A stretch of DNA of 37,760 nucleotides from Candidatus Poribacteria bacterium (lineage in GTDB: Bacteria > Poribacteria > WGA-4E > WGA-3G), in NCBI GenBank assembly GCA_021295735.1, contig JAGWBU010000049.1, positions 1 through 37,760 of the forward strand, given 5' to 3'. Positions within the stretch are counted from its first letter, which is position 1. Each line of letters starts with the position of its first letter. The position numbers were made by a program, and so were the translations under genes. Below the pieces are notes generated by a model. The model had not been told where the DNA came from and did no database searches. It was given only the letters and a program-made list of their open reading frames with translations. Positions 1 through 8,471 of the stretch are shown piece by piece.

Positions 1-106
1 ATTCTCATACCCTATTAAGTATAAATTTCCATAACGCTTAAGGGCTTTTTGCAAGTCCAAAACTACTTATTGCGAAAATATTTACATATCTCTACTCTTA
101 TTTACC

Positions 107-135
107 TTGCCACCACCCGCAAGTCATGCTAAAAT
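107..135 (+). promoter_or_regulatory. Sigma-70-like promoter, probably leaderless
   Basis: TTGCCA at 107-112, a 17-base spacer, then TAAAAT at 130-135 preceded by TGC (extended -10). A start site about 7 bases past the -10 would fall at 141-143, just before the ATG at 145. No Shine-Dalgarno sequence precedes that ATG, so the mRNA may be leaderless. Read from sequence only. Confidence 0.6.
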
Positions 136-144
136 ACCGATAGC

Positions 145-1527
145 ATGAACCAACACAATTTAAAACATCCGCATAAAGAACTCCGTTCCCTTCTGGGAAT
201 ACGTTTCAACACAGACAACACCATTCGAGAAGCGCATTCACAGGATGCATCATATCATCGCGGCACACTTCCTGATGCTGTTGTCTTCCCAAAAACGAAT
301 GCTGAAGTTTCTGAAATCGTCAAAATCTGTGTGAAGTACAATATACCGATAATTCCTTATGGCACAGGCACTGGCGTTGAGGGTGCTGTTGTTGCAACCG
401 AAAGAACGCTTTGCATCTCCTTAAACCGAATGAATCGCATCCTCAGCGTCAACGAGGACGACAGAGATGCTACTGTCCAAGCAGGCGTTACGCGCGGACA
501 ATTGAACACGCATCTTGCTGAACTTGGGTCGAAACTCCATTTTCCTGTTGACCCGGGTGCGGATGCCTCATTAGGAGGCATGGTGGCAACACGTGCCTCT
601 GGGACAAGTGCTGTTTACTACGGCACCATGCAGGATAATGTTCTCGCATTAACTGTGATTACTGCCGATGGTACGCTTATCCGCACTGGCAGCAGAGCGC
701 GGAAATCTGCCGCTGGATACGACCTTACACGGCTGTTTATTGGATCAGAAGGCACATTGGGTATCATCACTGAAATCACACTCAAATTAGCGCGGTTACC
801 AGAAGCGATCACCTCTGCTGTCTGCGCGTTCCCAACCGTTGATGCCGCAGTAAATACCGTCATTGAACTCATAGGCATGGGTGTCAATATCGCTCGCATA
901 GAACTATTAGATGAACAGCAGATGGATGCGATAAATAAATATTCTGGGTTGGCATACGAAGTTGCACCGACGCTCTTCTTTGAATTTCACGGAACGGTTA
1001 ATAATGTCGCTGAGAGTTCAAAGGTTGCTGGCACTATTGCAGCTGCACATGGATGCGGTGATTTCCAATATGCCACAGAGGAAACAGAACGTAAACGACT
1101 CTGGCAAGCCCGTTATGATAGTTATTACGCTGCGCTCAACCGACGTCCTGGGTCCGTAGGATATGTCACCGATGTCTGTGTCCCGATCTCCCGACTCGCA
1201 GCGTGTATCTCAAAAACGAAAGAACTACTTAACAACTCAAATCTCATAGCATCTATACTCGGTCATGTAGGCGACGGCAATTTTCACGTCGTTTTTCCGC
1301 TTGAACCCCACAATAAAGATGAATTGGCAGAAGCACAGCAAATTAGCAATCAGATTGTGGACATCGCATTGAAAATGGATGGCACTTGTACCGGTGAACA
1401 TGGCATCGGGATTGGCAAAAGGGCATCATTAGAAAAAGAGCATGGTGAAGCAGTTAACTTAATGCGTGCCATCAAGCAAGCCTTGGATCCACAAAATTTA
1501 ATGAATCCCGGTAAAATTTTCTTGTAA
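145..1527 (+). CDS. FAD-linked oxidase, D-lactate dehydrogenase/GlcD-like
   Basis: A 460-residue flavoprotein of the FAD_binding_4 plus FAD-oxidase_C family (D-lactate dehydrogenase cytochrome type, LDHD/GlcD). The family oxidises D-2-hydroxy acids to 2-oxo acids and passes electrons to the respiratory chain. The PP-loop-like FAD site is seen as PYGTGTGVEG near residues 72-81, and the second FAD-contact stretch as PGADASLGGMVATRASGTS near 135-155. The C-terminal substrate/FAD domain has GHVGDGNFH and CTGEHGIGIGKR. Length is normal for the family. The ATG at 145 follows a consensus promoter almost directly. The next gene encodes a D-2-hydroxyacid dehydrogenase acting on the same class of compound. 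The exact substrate cannot be told from sequence. Confidence 0.88.
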   Translation: MNQHNLKHPHKELRSLLGIRFNTDNTIREAHSQDASYHRGTLPDAVVFPKTNAEVSEIVKICVKYNIPIIPYGTGTGVEGAVVATERTLCISLNRMNRILSVNEDDRDATVQAGVTRGQLNTHLAELGSKLHFPVDPGADASLGGMVATRASGTSAVYYGTMQDNVLALTVITADGTLIRTGSRARKSAAGYDLTRLFIGSEGTLGIITEITLKLARLPEAITSAVCAFPTVDAAVNTVIELIGMGVNIARIELLDEQQMDAINKYSGLAYEVAPTLFFEFHGTVNNVAESSKVAGTIAAAHGCGDFQYATEETERKRLWQARYDSYYAALNRRPGSVGYVTDVCVPISRLAACISKTKELLNNSNLIASILGHVGDGNFHVVFPLEPHNKDELAEAQQISNQIVDIALKMDGTCTGEHGIGIGKRASLEKEHGEAVNLMRAIKQALDPQNLMNPGKIFL

Positions 1528-1533
1528 TAATCT

Positions 1534-1560
1534 TGTGGGAGCAGTTTCTAACTGCGATTT
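1534..1560 (+). repeat. REP-like palindromic element
   Basis: The stretch starts TGTGGGAGC and contains CAGTT-TCT-AACTG, a short palindrome. It resembles elements on the minus strand near 32437-32462, 33424-33450 and 35401-35428 that begin TGTAGG. It fills the gap between two genes and supplies a false upstream GTG start for the following reading frame. Confidence 0.5.
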
Positions 1561-1573
1561 TTGTAAACAAAAT

Positions 1574-2590
1574 ATGTCACAAAATTGGAAAGTTCTCATA
1601 ACCGACTACGCATGGTCATCTATTGAACCGGAACGACAAGTGCTTGCAGAAATTGGCGCTGAACTTATAGTAGCAGAAACGGTTAACGAAGAAGAACTCC
1701 TCACGCTTGCCCCAACGGTGGACAGCATCCTTACCTGTTGGAAACCGGTTCGTGAACGTGTTATCGCAGCAGCTAACAAATGCCAAGTTATCGCTCGTTA
1801 TGGTATTGGATTAGACAATATTGATGTAGAAACTGCTACCGAGAACGGCATCATCGTTACCAATGTTCCCGCATATTGCGTTGATGAAGTCTCTGATCAT
1901 GCTATGGCACTTCTCCTCGCTTGTGCAAGGAAAGTATCACGTTACAATGAAGCAGTTAAATCTGGCACTTGGGACCAGAACATCGGACCGCAGATGTGCC
2001 GATTGCGTGGGAAAATTTTAGGTGTCATAGGGTTCGGACACATTGCAAAAGCAATTATCCCAAAAGCGAAAGCATTTGGACTTGATGTAACAGTCTATTC
2101 ACCACGCACGTCGCCAGAATTAATCAAACGTCACGATGCGGAAAAGGTGCCTTTTCAAGACTTACTCAAAACGTCAGATTTTATCACGATCCATGCGCCG
2201 TTAACACCAGAAACACAGCACATGTTCAGCTATGATGAATTTCGTGCGATGAAAACCACAGCGTTCCTGATTAATACTGCGCGTGGCGGTATTGTAGACT
2301 CTGATGCACTTTCCACGGCACTTAAAAAAGGTGAAATTGCTGGTGTCGGTTTAGATGTCTTAGAAACTGAACCGCCTGAAGAAGACGAAGGACTGCTTAC
2401 ACTCGATAATGTGGTCATTACACCTCACGCTGCTTTTATTTCAGAAGAATCGATCCTTGAATTGGAGGTCACCGCCGCCACATGTGTCGCACAAGTATTA
2501 ACAGGACAACTTCCGGAATCTATTGTAAACCCCTCGGTTTTAAAACGTCCAAACCTACGGGCGAAATCACTAATTAAAAAGAATGGATAA
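1574..2590 (+). CDS. D-isomer-specific 2-hydroxyacid dehydrogenase (CtBP/SerA-like)
   Basis: A 338-residue NAD-dependent 2-hydroxyacid dehydrogenase of the SerA/GhrA/C-terminal-binding-protein group. It has the Rossmann nucleotide-binding loop GVIGFGHIAKAI, the substrate Arg in NTARGGIVD, the catalytic Glu in LETEPPEED and the His in ITPHAAFISEES. It lacks the ACT domain of long SerA proteins, so glyoxylate/hydroxypyruvate/2-oxoacid reduction is as likely as serine biosynthesis. The frame stays open upstream to a GTG at 1535, but that part lies in a REP-like palindrome and encodes a Cys-rich tail untypical of the family, so the ATG at 1574 is chosen. It follows the FAD oxidase on the same strand and precedes trpB. 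Confidence 0.87.
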   Translation: MSQNWKVLITDYAWSSIEPERQVLAEIGAELIVAETVNEEELLTLAPTVDSILTCWKPVRERVIAAANKCQVIARYGIGLDNIDVETATENGIIVTNVPAYCVDEVSDHAMALLLACARKVSRYNEAVKSGTWDQNIGPQMCRLRGKILGVIGFGHIAKAIIPKAKAFGLDVTVYSPRTSPELIKRHDAEKVPFQDLLKTSDFITIHAPLTPETQHMFSYDEFRAMKTTAFLINTARGGIVDSDALSTALKKGEIAGVGLDVLETEPPEEDEGLLTLDNVVITPHAAFISEESILELEVTAATCVAQVLTGQLPESIVNPSVLKRPNLRAKSLIKKNG

Positions 2591-2632
2591 TCACATATCT
2601 AAACACGATACAACACATACTGGAGAACTCTC

Positions 2633-3826
2633 ATGCAACAACTCCCTGACGCAACAGGACACTTCGGCCAGTTCGGCGGCAGATATGTCCCCGAAACCCT
2701 TATGCCTGCTCTTTTGGAATTAGAAGAAGCTTATGCCTCCCTCAAAGATAATCCAGATTTTCAAAAGGAATTTCGGTATTACCTCAGCGAATATGTAGGG
2801 CGTCCCAATCCACTCTATTATGCCAAACGTCTGACAGAAACACTCGGCGGCGCAAAGATATACCTCAAACGGGAAGACCTGAACCATACAGGGGCACACA
2901 AAATCAATAGCGCAATCGGACAGATATTGCTCGCAAGGTGGATGGGCAAAAAGCGTATTATCGCAGAGACCGGGGCAGGACAGCATGGTGTTGCAACAGC
3001 CACCGTCGCCGCAAAATTCGATATGGAATGCGAAGTCTATATGGGTGAAGAAGACATGGAACGACAAGCACTCAACGTCTTCCGGATGCAGTTGATGGGA
3101 ACAAAGGTCGTGCCGGTCAACTCTGGTTCGCGTACGCTCAAAGATGCTATCAATGCCTGTTTTCGGGATTGGGTTACAAATGTCCGCACGACATATCTAT
3201 TGCTCGGATCGGTTGTTGGTGCACATCCTTACCCCATGATCGTTAGAGATTTCCAAGCAGTCATCGGCGAAGAAGCAAGAGCACAGATTTTAGAACAGGC
3301 GGGTGATTTGCCAGATTGTATCGTTGCTTGTGTCGGTGGTGGGAGCAATTCTCTCGGAATGTTCTATCCATTCTATAATGACGAATCTGTTCGCCTTATC
3401 GGTGTAGAAGCCGCAGGTGAAAGTATCCGTAGTGGACGACACGCAGCACCGCTCACTGCAGGAAGCGTCGGTGTTTTCCACGGGGCAAAGTGTTACCTAT
3501 TACAAGAAGAAGATGGACAGATTACACCCGCACACTCAATCTCCGCAGGGTTAGATTATCCTGGCGTCGGACCTGAGCATAGTTATTATCGCGAAACTGG
3601 TAGAGCGGAATATGTCCCGATTACGGATACAGAGGCAATAGAAGGATTCAAATTGTTATCGGAGACTGAGGGCATTATCCCTGCTTTAGAATCCGCACAT
3701 GCCATCGCATATCTATGTGAACTTGCGCCGAAACTGGGGAAAAATAAAGTTGTAGCCGTGTGCTTGTCTGGACGTGGCGACAAAGACGTCTACACCATCG
3801 CAAAGGAATTGGGGATTACCTTGTAG
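2633..3826 (+). CDS. trpB: Tryptophan synthase beta chain
   Basis: A 397-residue PLP enzyme that condenses indole and serine to tryptophan. The Schiff-base lysine is K90 in HTGAHKIN. The serine/carboxylate loop is [12 protein letters not shown] and the phosphate-binding loop is [10 protein letters not shown]. Length and sequence fit the classical TrpB1 type. A Shine-Dalgarno GGAG lies upstream of the ATG (tactggagaactctcATG). No trpA is adjacent: the next gene encodes a HEAT-repeat protein under its own promoter. The alpha subunit must be elsewhere, or indole must come from another source. The upstream gap of 42 bases suggests possible read-through from the dehydrogenase gene. Confidence 0.96.
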   Translation: MQQLPDATGHFGQFGGRYVPETLMPALLELEEAYASLKDNPDFQKEFRYYLSEYVGRPNPLYYAKRLTETLGGAKIYLKREDLNHTGAHKINSAIGQILLARWMGKKRIIAETGAGQHGVATATVAAKFDMECEVYMGEEDMERQALNVFRMQLMGTKVVPVNSGSRTLKDAINACFRDWVTNVRTTYLLLGSVVGAHPYPMIVRDFQAVIGEEARAQILEQAGDLPDCIVACVGGGSNSLGMFYPFYNDESVRLIGVEAAGESIRSGRHAAPLTAGSVGVFHGAKCYLLQEEDGQITPAHSISAGLDYPGVGPEHSYYRETGRAEYVPITDTEAIEGFKLLSETEGIIPALESAHAIAYLCELAPKLGKNKVVAVCLSGRGDKDVYTIAKELGITL

Positions 3827-3871
3827 GACACAGAGACAGTTTACGCTGTATATTTCAGATCTAAAAACCGA

Positions 3872-3900
3872 TTGCCATTGGATAGAATACATGCTATAAT
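3872..3900 (+). promoter_or_regulatory. Sigma-70-like promoter for the HEAT-repeat gene
   Basis: TTGCCA (3872-3877), 17-base spacer, TATAAT (3895-3900) with an upstream TGC forming an extended -10. The predicted start site near 3907 leaves a leader of about 24 bases before the ATG at 3931, with AGGA as the ribosome site. Confidence 0.75.
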
Positions 3901-3930
3901 TCCACAATTCCATTACCATAGGACAGCGCA

Positions 3931-4539
3931 ATGGCACGCAAAGTTTCGGATCAATCTCGACAACAAAAGATTCGTAGATTGATTCAGCTGCTTTCACACA
4001 AAGACGGTCCTCTACGAAATTGGCGGTATTTCCCGACGCGGTTGTTACTCCGAAAATTACAATCGGAATCCGCTGAAATGCGTGCCTATGCCGCTGAAGG
4101 GTTAGGCGGTGTCGGTGATGTGCATGCCGTAACTCCGCTCATTGAGGCATTGTCTGATGATAACACAGCCGTTCGCCGCTTTGCTATATCTTCCCTTGGA
4201 CACCTCCGCGATGAACGTGCCATTGACAGACTTATTCCGTTCCTACAAGACGAAGAACCTGACATGCGGTGTGCTGCGGTCGTTGCTCTTGGTGAATTGG
4301 GACTTGGTGAAGAACGGGTTGCAAACCCACCCGTGCAGGTGATAGAAGCATTGATAGGTAGTGTTAACGATATTGACAGGTCAGTCTGCTCAGCTGCTGT
4401 TGTAGCGTTAGGCAGAATAGGCAATCCGCAGGCGATTTCTGCGCTCAACGAATTAGCAGAAACCACCGAAAGTGAATGGGTTCGCCGCTACATCAGCGAA
4501 GCATTACATCAAATTGAAGAACAGACACTAAACGAATAG
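3931..4539 (+). CDS. HEAT-repeat (PBS-lyase-like) protein
   Basis: A 202-residue alpha-solenoid protein with about four HEAT/PBS-lyase repeats between residues 48 and 195. Repeat cores include AAEGLGGVGDVHAVTPLIEAL, AISSLGHLRDERAIDRLIPFL and AVVALGRIGNPQAISALNEL. Such repeats are protein-protein scaffolds; no catalytic motif is visible and no precise role can be assigned. It has no signal peptide, so it is probably cytoplasmic. It has its own good promoter. A degraded copy of its last 18 codons lies downstream at 4896-4952, after an antitoxin-like pseudogene, showing that this gene and its neighbour were once duplicated in tandem. Confidence 0.8.
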   Translation: MARKVSDQSRQQKIRRLIQLLSHKDGPLRNWRYFPTRLLLRKLQSESAEMRAYAAEGLGGVGDVHAVTPLIEALSDDNTAVRRFAISSLGHLRDERAIDRLIPFLQDEEPDMRCAAVVALGELGLGEERVANPPVQVIEALIGSVNDIDRSVCSAAVVALGRIGNPQAISALNELAETTESEWVRRYISEALHQIEEQTLNE

Positions 4540-4601
4540 AACAAGCCTTCGTGAATTTTGATTTGACAAGACGATATAAACAGTAAAAAAATAAATGAAA
4601 C

Positions 4602-4854
4602 ATGAAAAATTCCACAAACCGATTCAATTCAAGAACTTGCCAACTTTTGGGACACTCACGACTTAACTGATTTTGAAAACGAACTTGAAGAGGTACAGGA
4701 ATCTATTTTTGAATCTATAGTCCCAGTTACTTTAGCGCCTGAAGAAGCCGCAGCTGTTACCGCCGCAGCGAAGGTACGCGGAATATCACCTGTGATGCTG
4801 ATTCGAGAGTGGGTTACCCAAGGCATCAAAGCATCAGCAAAATCAGCAAACTAA
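4602..4854 (+). pseudogene. CopG/BrnA-like antitoxin gene with a broken start
   Basis: A reading frame of about 82 codons ending TAA at 4852-4854 encodes a protein that begins KIPQTDSIQELANFWDTHDL and carries a C-terminal CopG-like segment (APEEAAAVTAAAKVRGISP, then LIREWVTQGIKA). The N-terminal pattern is typical of CopG/BrnA-type antitoxins, which usually start M-K-K-I-P. The only ATG (4602) is out of frame: it is followed by five A residues, where four would give M-K-I-P and seven would give M-K-K-I-P. A TGA stands directly before the frame. The gene is therefore a start-region frameshift pseudogene, an error in the A run, or uses a non-standard start. No toxin gene is adjacent. Confidence 0.6.
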
Positions 4855-4895
4855 CCGATAGCGCGATTAGTCTCGAATATGTCAGTAGTGTTCAA

Positions 4896-4952
4896 TGAAT
4901 CTGCCGATACATCAGTGAAGTCCTGCATCAAATTGAGGAACAAAACGCTTAA
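4896..4952 (+). pseudogene. Remnant of the 3' end of a second HEAT-repeat gene
   Basis: This stretch encodes RYISEVLHQIEEQNA followed by TAA. It matches the C terminus of the intact HEAT protein at 3931-4539 (RYISEALHQIEEQTLNE), with clear nucleotide similarity. The bases upstream (4855-4895) no longer hold an open HEAT frame. It is best read as the scar of a tandem HEAT/antitoxin duplication. Confidence 0.65.
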
Positions 4953-5006
4953 ACTTATCAATATGCTGTTAAATGCAGAAAACAACACGATAGGTTGGAG
5001 GAACTA

Positions 5007-5273
5007 ATGAACCGTGAAGACTATCTCCTCACTGGAGACGAAGAATACCTCGATGTCTATGACGAATATGAATTCTTAGCCGCACAAGAAGCAGCTGAGT
5101 ATGATGGTGCACTTGTGGAAACAGAAGATGGGTACAAAGCTTCTGTGTGGTTAACTGAAGAAGAAATAGAGGTGGTACTGGAACTGGCTGAAGCACGTGA
5201 TATTCCGCCAAGACACTTAATTCAAGAGTGGGTTGTTGAATGTATAAAGGCAGCAGCAAAATCAGAAACTTAA
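5007..5273 (+). CDS. Small acidic CopG-like (antitoxin-type) protein
   Basis: An 88-residue protein with a strongly acidic N-terminal half and a C-terminal segment (TEEEIEVVLELAEARDIPPR, then LIQEWVVECIKA) that aligns with the end of the broken antitoxin at 4602-4854. The second half resembles a ribbon-helix-helix CopG domain. The ATG at 5007 is preferred over the TTG at 4995 because GGAGG lies about 5-6 bases upstream. It may be an orphan antitoxin or a small DNA-binding regulator; no cognate toxin is recognised, and the next gene is of unknown function. It is the intact survivor of the duplicated HEAT/antitoxin module. Confidence 0.62.
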   Translation: MNREDYLLTGDEEYLDVYDEYEFLAAQEAAEYDGALVETEDGYKASVWLTEEEIEVVLELAEARDIPPRHLIQEWVVECIKAAAKSET

Positions 5274-5338
5274 TCATTGGAACAACCAGATAACAAAATG
5301 TAATTTGTGTATACCTCAATTGAAGAACTTTAAAACAG

Positions 5339-5830
5339 ATGCTTATCCGCTTCAAAAAAGGCAAAAACCAACATAAACACAAACCTGACACACTTACCTG
5401 CATTCGGGACGATGGAACTGTAACTTGGACTCACATCCATCGAGGATTTGTGCAACACGATTTTGCGCACTATGTTGTCGAAACCACGCTGGGTTTTCAA
5501 AATGCGTTCTTCGGACTTGTTGCGAAAGGTTACAACATCCTTGATTTTAACCTGCCTACGTCAAAACGTCCATTCAAAATTCCGAAAGAAGCGATGAAGG
5601 TAGAACCTATTGTAGCACTGTTACAAGCAGAACTTTGGGAAAGTTTCCCTGCTCCGTTGCTTCAACCTGAAAGCCAAGAACTTCCTGCCAACGCCACTCC
5701 TGCACAGATTGAGACAATGCGCCAACATCTACGAAATTTATTACAGCAATGGGACAATTTAGCGCCCGGTGAATCTATGGATTTGCAGTTTGTCACGTTA
5801 GGAGAAATATATAATGGACATTTTGCATAG
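5339..5830 (+). CDS. Conserved-looking hypothetical protein upstream of gmhA
   Basis: A 163-residue soluble protein that I do not recognise. The first half is basic and aromatic (MLIRFKKGKNQHKHK, then TCIRDDGTVTWTHIHRGFVQHDFAHYVVE) with several His and Trp residues. The second half has a proline-rich linker followed by a helical segment rich in Gln and Leu (QIETMRQHLRNLLQQW). There is no signal peptide or membrane segment. The ATG at 5339 has only a weak ribosome site. Its last 17 bases overlap the start of gmhA, so the two are probably translationally coupled and functionally linked. Coding status is supported by this overlap and by protein-like composition. Confidence 0.65.
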   Translation: MLIRFKKGKNQHKHKPDTLTCIRDDGTVTWTHIHRGFVQHDFAHYVVETTLGFQNAFFGLVAKGYNILDFNLPTSKRPFKIPKEAMKVEPIVALLQAELWESFPAPLLQPESQELPANATPAQIETMRQHLRNLLQQWDNLAPGESMDLQFVTLGEIYNGHFA

Positions 5831-6401
5831 TATTCGTGGCGCGTTGTTGGATGCACAGGACACACTCAATCAGTTTATCCAAAACCGAGATAACATCACG
5901 ATCATCGCGGAAACAGCAGTCTTGATACGCGACGTTTTTGAACAACAAGGAAAGATTTTCACGTGTGGGAATGGCGGAAGTTTATGTGATGCTATCCATT
6001 TTGCGGAAGAGTGCACAGGGAAGTTTCGGGATAATAGGAAGCCGCTTCCTGTAATTGCACTGAGTGATGCGGGGCATATCACCTGTACAGCAAACGATTT
6101 CGGGTTTGCGGAGGTATTTGCGCGTCCGCTGTTAGCATTAGGAGATCCTAACGATCTATTGGTTGTCCTCTCAACAAGTGGGAATTCCGAAAATGTTGTT
6201 CGTGCGGCTGATGCAGCAAAATCACGCGAGATGAAGGTATTCGGATTACTGGGTAAAGACGGTGGGAAGCTTAAGAACTACTGTGATAGTTACCTAATTG
6301 CACCAGGTGATACTGCTGATCGGATACAGGAAATTCATATTAAGGTTTTGCATATTCTGATAGAAAACGTGGAACGGTTAATGTTTCCTGAGAATTATTG
6401 A
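5814..6401 (+). CDS. gmhA: Phosphoheptose isomerase (sedoheptulose-7-phosphate isomerase)
   Basis: A 195-residue SIS-domain protein. GmhA converts D-sedoheptulose 7-phosphate to D-glycero-D-manno-heptose 7-phosphate, the first step of ADP-heptose synthesis for LPS core or S-layer glycans. The sugar-phosphate loop is GNGGSLCDAIHFAEECTGK (residues 52-70), with a second one at STSGNSENVV. Glu65 and His180 occupy the numbering of the E. coli GmhA catalytic residues, and the C-terminal DRIQEIHIKVLHILIE block is diagnostic. A good ribosome site (aggag) precedes the ATG, inside the end of the preceding gene. This supports a heptose-containing surface glycan, though no other heptose gene is in the window. 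Confidence 0.93.
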   Translation: MDILHSIRGALLDAQDTLNQFIQNRDNITIIAETAVLIRDVFEQQGKIFTCGNGGSLCDAIHFAEECTGKFRDNRKPLPVIALSDAGHITCTANDFGFAEVFARPLLALGDPNDLLVVLSTSGNSENVVRAADAAKSREMKVFGLLGKDGGKLKNYCDSYLIAPGDTADRIQEIHIKVLHILIENVERLMFPENY

Positions 6402-6483
6402 CAAAAATACTGTTTTCTGATACTATTCTGCATACTCCTACAGATTCCACCCCAAAGACTTCCAAAATATCGGAGGACAGTTT

Positions 6484-6762
6484 GTGAAAACATCAGATAA
6501 TAATAGACTATATTGGCGGAAAAATCTACAATATCTCGGTATCCTACTCGGAATCTGGTTCGCCACATCTTTTCTCTGTTCAATTGTGTTTGTGGAACAA
6601 CTTGACAAGATCCGATTCGGGGGGTTCCGTCTCGGATTTTATTTTGCACAACAGGCATCTATATGGATATTTGTTGTGCTAATTTTCGTTTACGCTTGGT
6701 TGATGAACAGACTGGATAAGAAATATCGGACCGATCAAGATGATGTGGAGGATTCCGAATAA
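6484..6762 (+). CDS. DUF4212 small subunit of a sodium:solute symporter
   Basis: A 92-residue membrane protein with two transmembrane helices (about residues 16-36 and 55-76), the second in the motif GFYFAQQASIWIFVVLIFVY typical of DUF4212. The start is GTG at 6484 with GGAGGA 6-7 bases upstream. This family is almost always encoded just before a large SSS-type symporter, as here: the next gene starts 2 bases after its stop. The protein probably forms a complex with, or assists, that transporter. The cytoplasmic tail is highly acidic (DQDDVEDSE). Confidence 0.9.
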   Translation: MKTSDNNRLYWRKNLQYLGILLGIWFATSFLCSIVFVEQLDKIRFGGFRLGFYFAQQASIWIFVVLIFVYAWLMNRLDKKYRTDQDDVEDSE

Positions 6763-6764
6763 GT

Positions 6765-8456
6765 ATGAGCGTACAAACCTGGACCTTCATATTGGTTGGT
6801 CTTTCCTTCGCATTGTATATTGGGGTAGCGATTTGGTCTAAAGCACGTTCTACTGGTGACTTCTATGTTGCTGGCAGCAACGTACATCCGGTTGTGAATG
6901 GCATGGCAACTGCAGCGGATTGGATGAGTGCTGCGTCTTTCATCTCAATGGCGGGGATGATCGCTTTTCTGGGACGCGATGGATCGGTCTATCTCCTCGG
7001 ATGGACAGGTGGGTATGTCCTCCTTGCACTATTATTAGCCCCTTATCTTCGTAAATTCGGTAAATATACCGTTCCCGATTTCGTTGGGGATCGGTATTAT
7101 TCACAATTGGCAAGAATCGTTGCTGTTGTGTGTGCTGTATTTGTTTCATTTACCTATGTTGCTGGACAGATGCGCGGTGTCGGCATTGTCTTTTCTCGGT
7201 TTCTCAATGTTAATGTTACAACGGGTGTGCTAATCGGCATGGGGATAGTGTTCTTTTACGCTGTGCTTGGCGGCATGAAAGGCATTACCTATACGCAGGT
7301 TGCACAATACTGTGTCCTCATTTTTGCATACCTCGTGCCTGCGATTTTCATCTCAATACTAATTACTGGCAACCCTATTCCGCAGCTAGGATTTGGCGCA
7401 GCAGACGATACAGGTGTGTATCTCTTGGACCGTCTCAACGGACTACATGAAGCACTCGGTTTTGACCAATACACAGACGGAACTAAATCTAAGATTGATG
7501 TTTTTTTTATCACTGCAGCTTTGATGTTGGGAACTGCTGGACTTCCGCATGTAATTATCCGATTCTACACAGTCCGTAAAGCATCAGAAGCACGAATTTC
7601 TGCAGGATGGGCGTTGTTATTCATCGCGATGTTGTATACAACAGCACCTGCTGTCGCTATATTTGCCAAAACAAATTTGCTTAAGACTGTAACTTCTGAA
7701 CAGGAAGGCAAATTAATCGACACCAAATATGAAAGCATGCCTGAGTGGTTTAAAAATTGGGAAGCGACCGGACTAATAAAATTCAATGATTTGAATGACG
7801 ATGGTGCAATTCAATACCGTGGCCCAAAATCTTCTGTTGAGAATGAACTTGAAATTGATCGTGACATTATGGTGTTGGCAAACCCTGAAATTGCAAAACT
7901 ACCGAATTGGATTGTAGGATTAGTTGCTGCAGGGGGTTTGGCAGCCGCTTTATCTACTGCTGCGGGGCTTCTTTTGGTTATTTCAACCGCTATTGCGCAT
8001 GACTTACTGAAAGGTTGTATTGTCCGCGATTTATCGGAGAAAAACGAATTAACTGCTGCGCGAATCGCTGCAGGTTTTGCTGTCTGTATTGCTGGATATT
8101 TTGGCATCAATCCACCTGGATTTGTGGCGCAAGTTGTCGCATTCGCTTTTGGATTGGCGGCAAGTTCTTTCTTCCCCGCAATCGTGATGGGAATTTTCTC
8201 TAAGCGAATGAACAAAGCTGGGGCAGTAGCAGGTATGGTTGTTGGTATCACATTTACAGCAGCCTATATCATATTTTTCAAATTTATCAAACCCGACCTT
8301 AACACAGCCGAGTACTGGTTATGGGGCATATCTCCAGAGGGTATTGGCACACTTGGCATGGTGTTAAATTTTATTGTCGCTGCTGTCGTATCTGCTTTCA
8401 CACCACCGCCACCTGAAGAGGTGCAAGTACTGGTTGAAGATATTCGAATTCCGTAA
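6765..8456 (+). CDS. Sodium:solute symporter, VC_2705/ActP-like subfamily
   Basis: A 563-residue inner-membrane transporter of the SSS family with about 13 hydrophobic segments. Family motifs include DWMSAASFISMAG near residues 52-64, GLPHVIIRFYTV and the late AGGLAAALSTAAGLLLVIS. Related large subunits paired with DUF4212 are assigned to uptake of acetate or other short organic acids, but the substrate cannot be read from the sequence. A soluble loop around residues 325-375 contains DLNDDGAIQY, an EF-hand-like calcium-loop pattern. It lies 2 bases after the small subunit and 15 bases before the DUF3352-like gene, so these form one operon. Confidence 0.92.
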   Translation: MSVQTWTFILVGLSFALYIGVAIWSKARSTGDFYVAGSNVHPVVNGMATAADWMSAASFISMAGMIAFLGRDGSVYLLGWTGGYVLLALLLAPYLRKFGKYTVPDFVGDRYYSQLARIVAVVCAVFVSFTYVAGQMRGVGIVFSRFLNVNVTTGVLIGMGIVFFYAVLGGMKGITYTQVAQYCVLIFAYLVPAIFISILITGNPIPQLGFGAADDTGVYLLDRLNGLHEALGFDQYTDGTKSKIDVFFITAALMLGTAGLPHVIIRFYTVRKASEARISAGWALLFIAMLYTTAPAVAIFAKTNLLKTVTSEQEGKLIDTKYESMPEWFKNWEATGLIKFNDLNDDGAIQYRGPKSSVENELEIDRDIMVLANPEIAKLPNWIVGLVAAGGLAAALSTAAGLLLVISTAIAHDLLKGCIVRDLSEKNELTAARIAAGFAVCIAGYFGINPPGFVAQVVAFAFGLAASSFFPAIVMGIFSKRMNKAGAVAGMVVGITFTAAYIIFFKFIKPDLNTAEYWLWGISPEGIGTLGMVLNFIVAAVVSAFTPPPPEEVQVLVEDIRIP

Positions 8457-8471
8457 AATGGAGGCCTTCTG

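Noticed and set aside
1535-1573. GTG start for the 2-hydroxyacid dehydrogenase
   Set aside because: It lies inside a REP-like palindrome and adds residues untypical of the family; ATG 1574 is better.
4142-4466. Antisense and alternate-frame reading frames inside the HEAT gene
   Set aside because: They are shadows of the real gene; no ribosome sites or family similarity.
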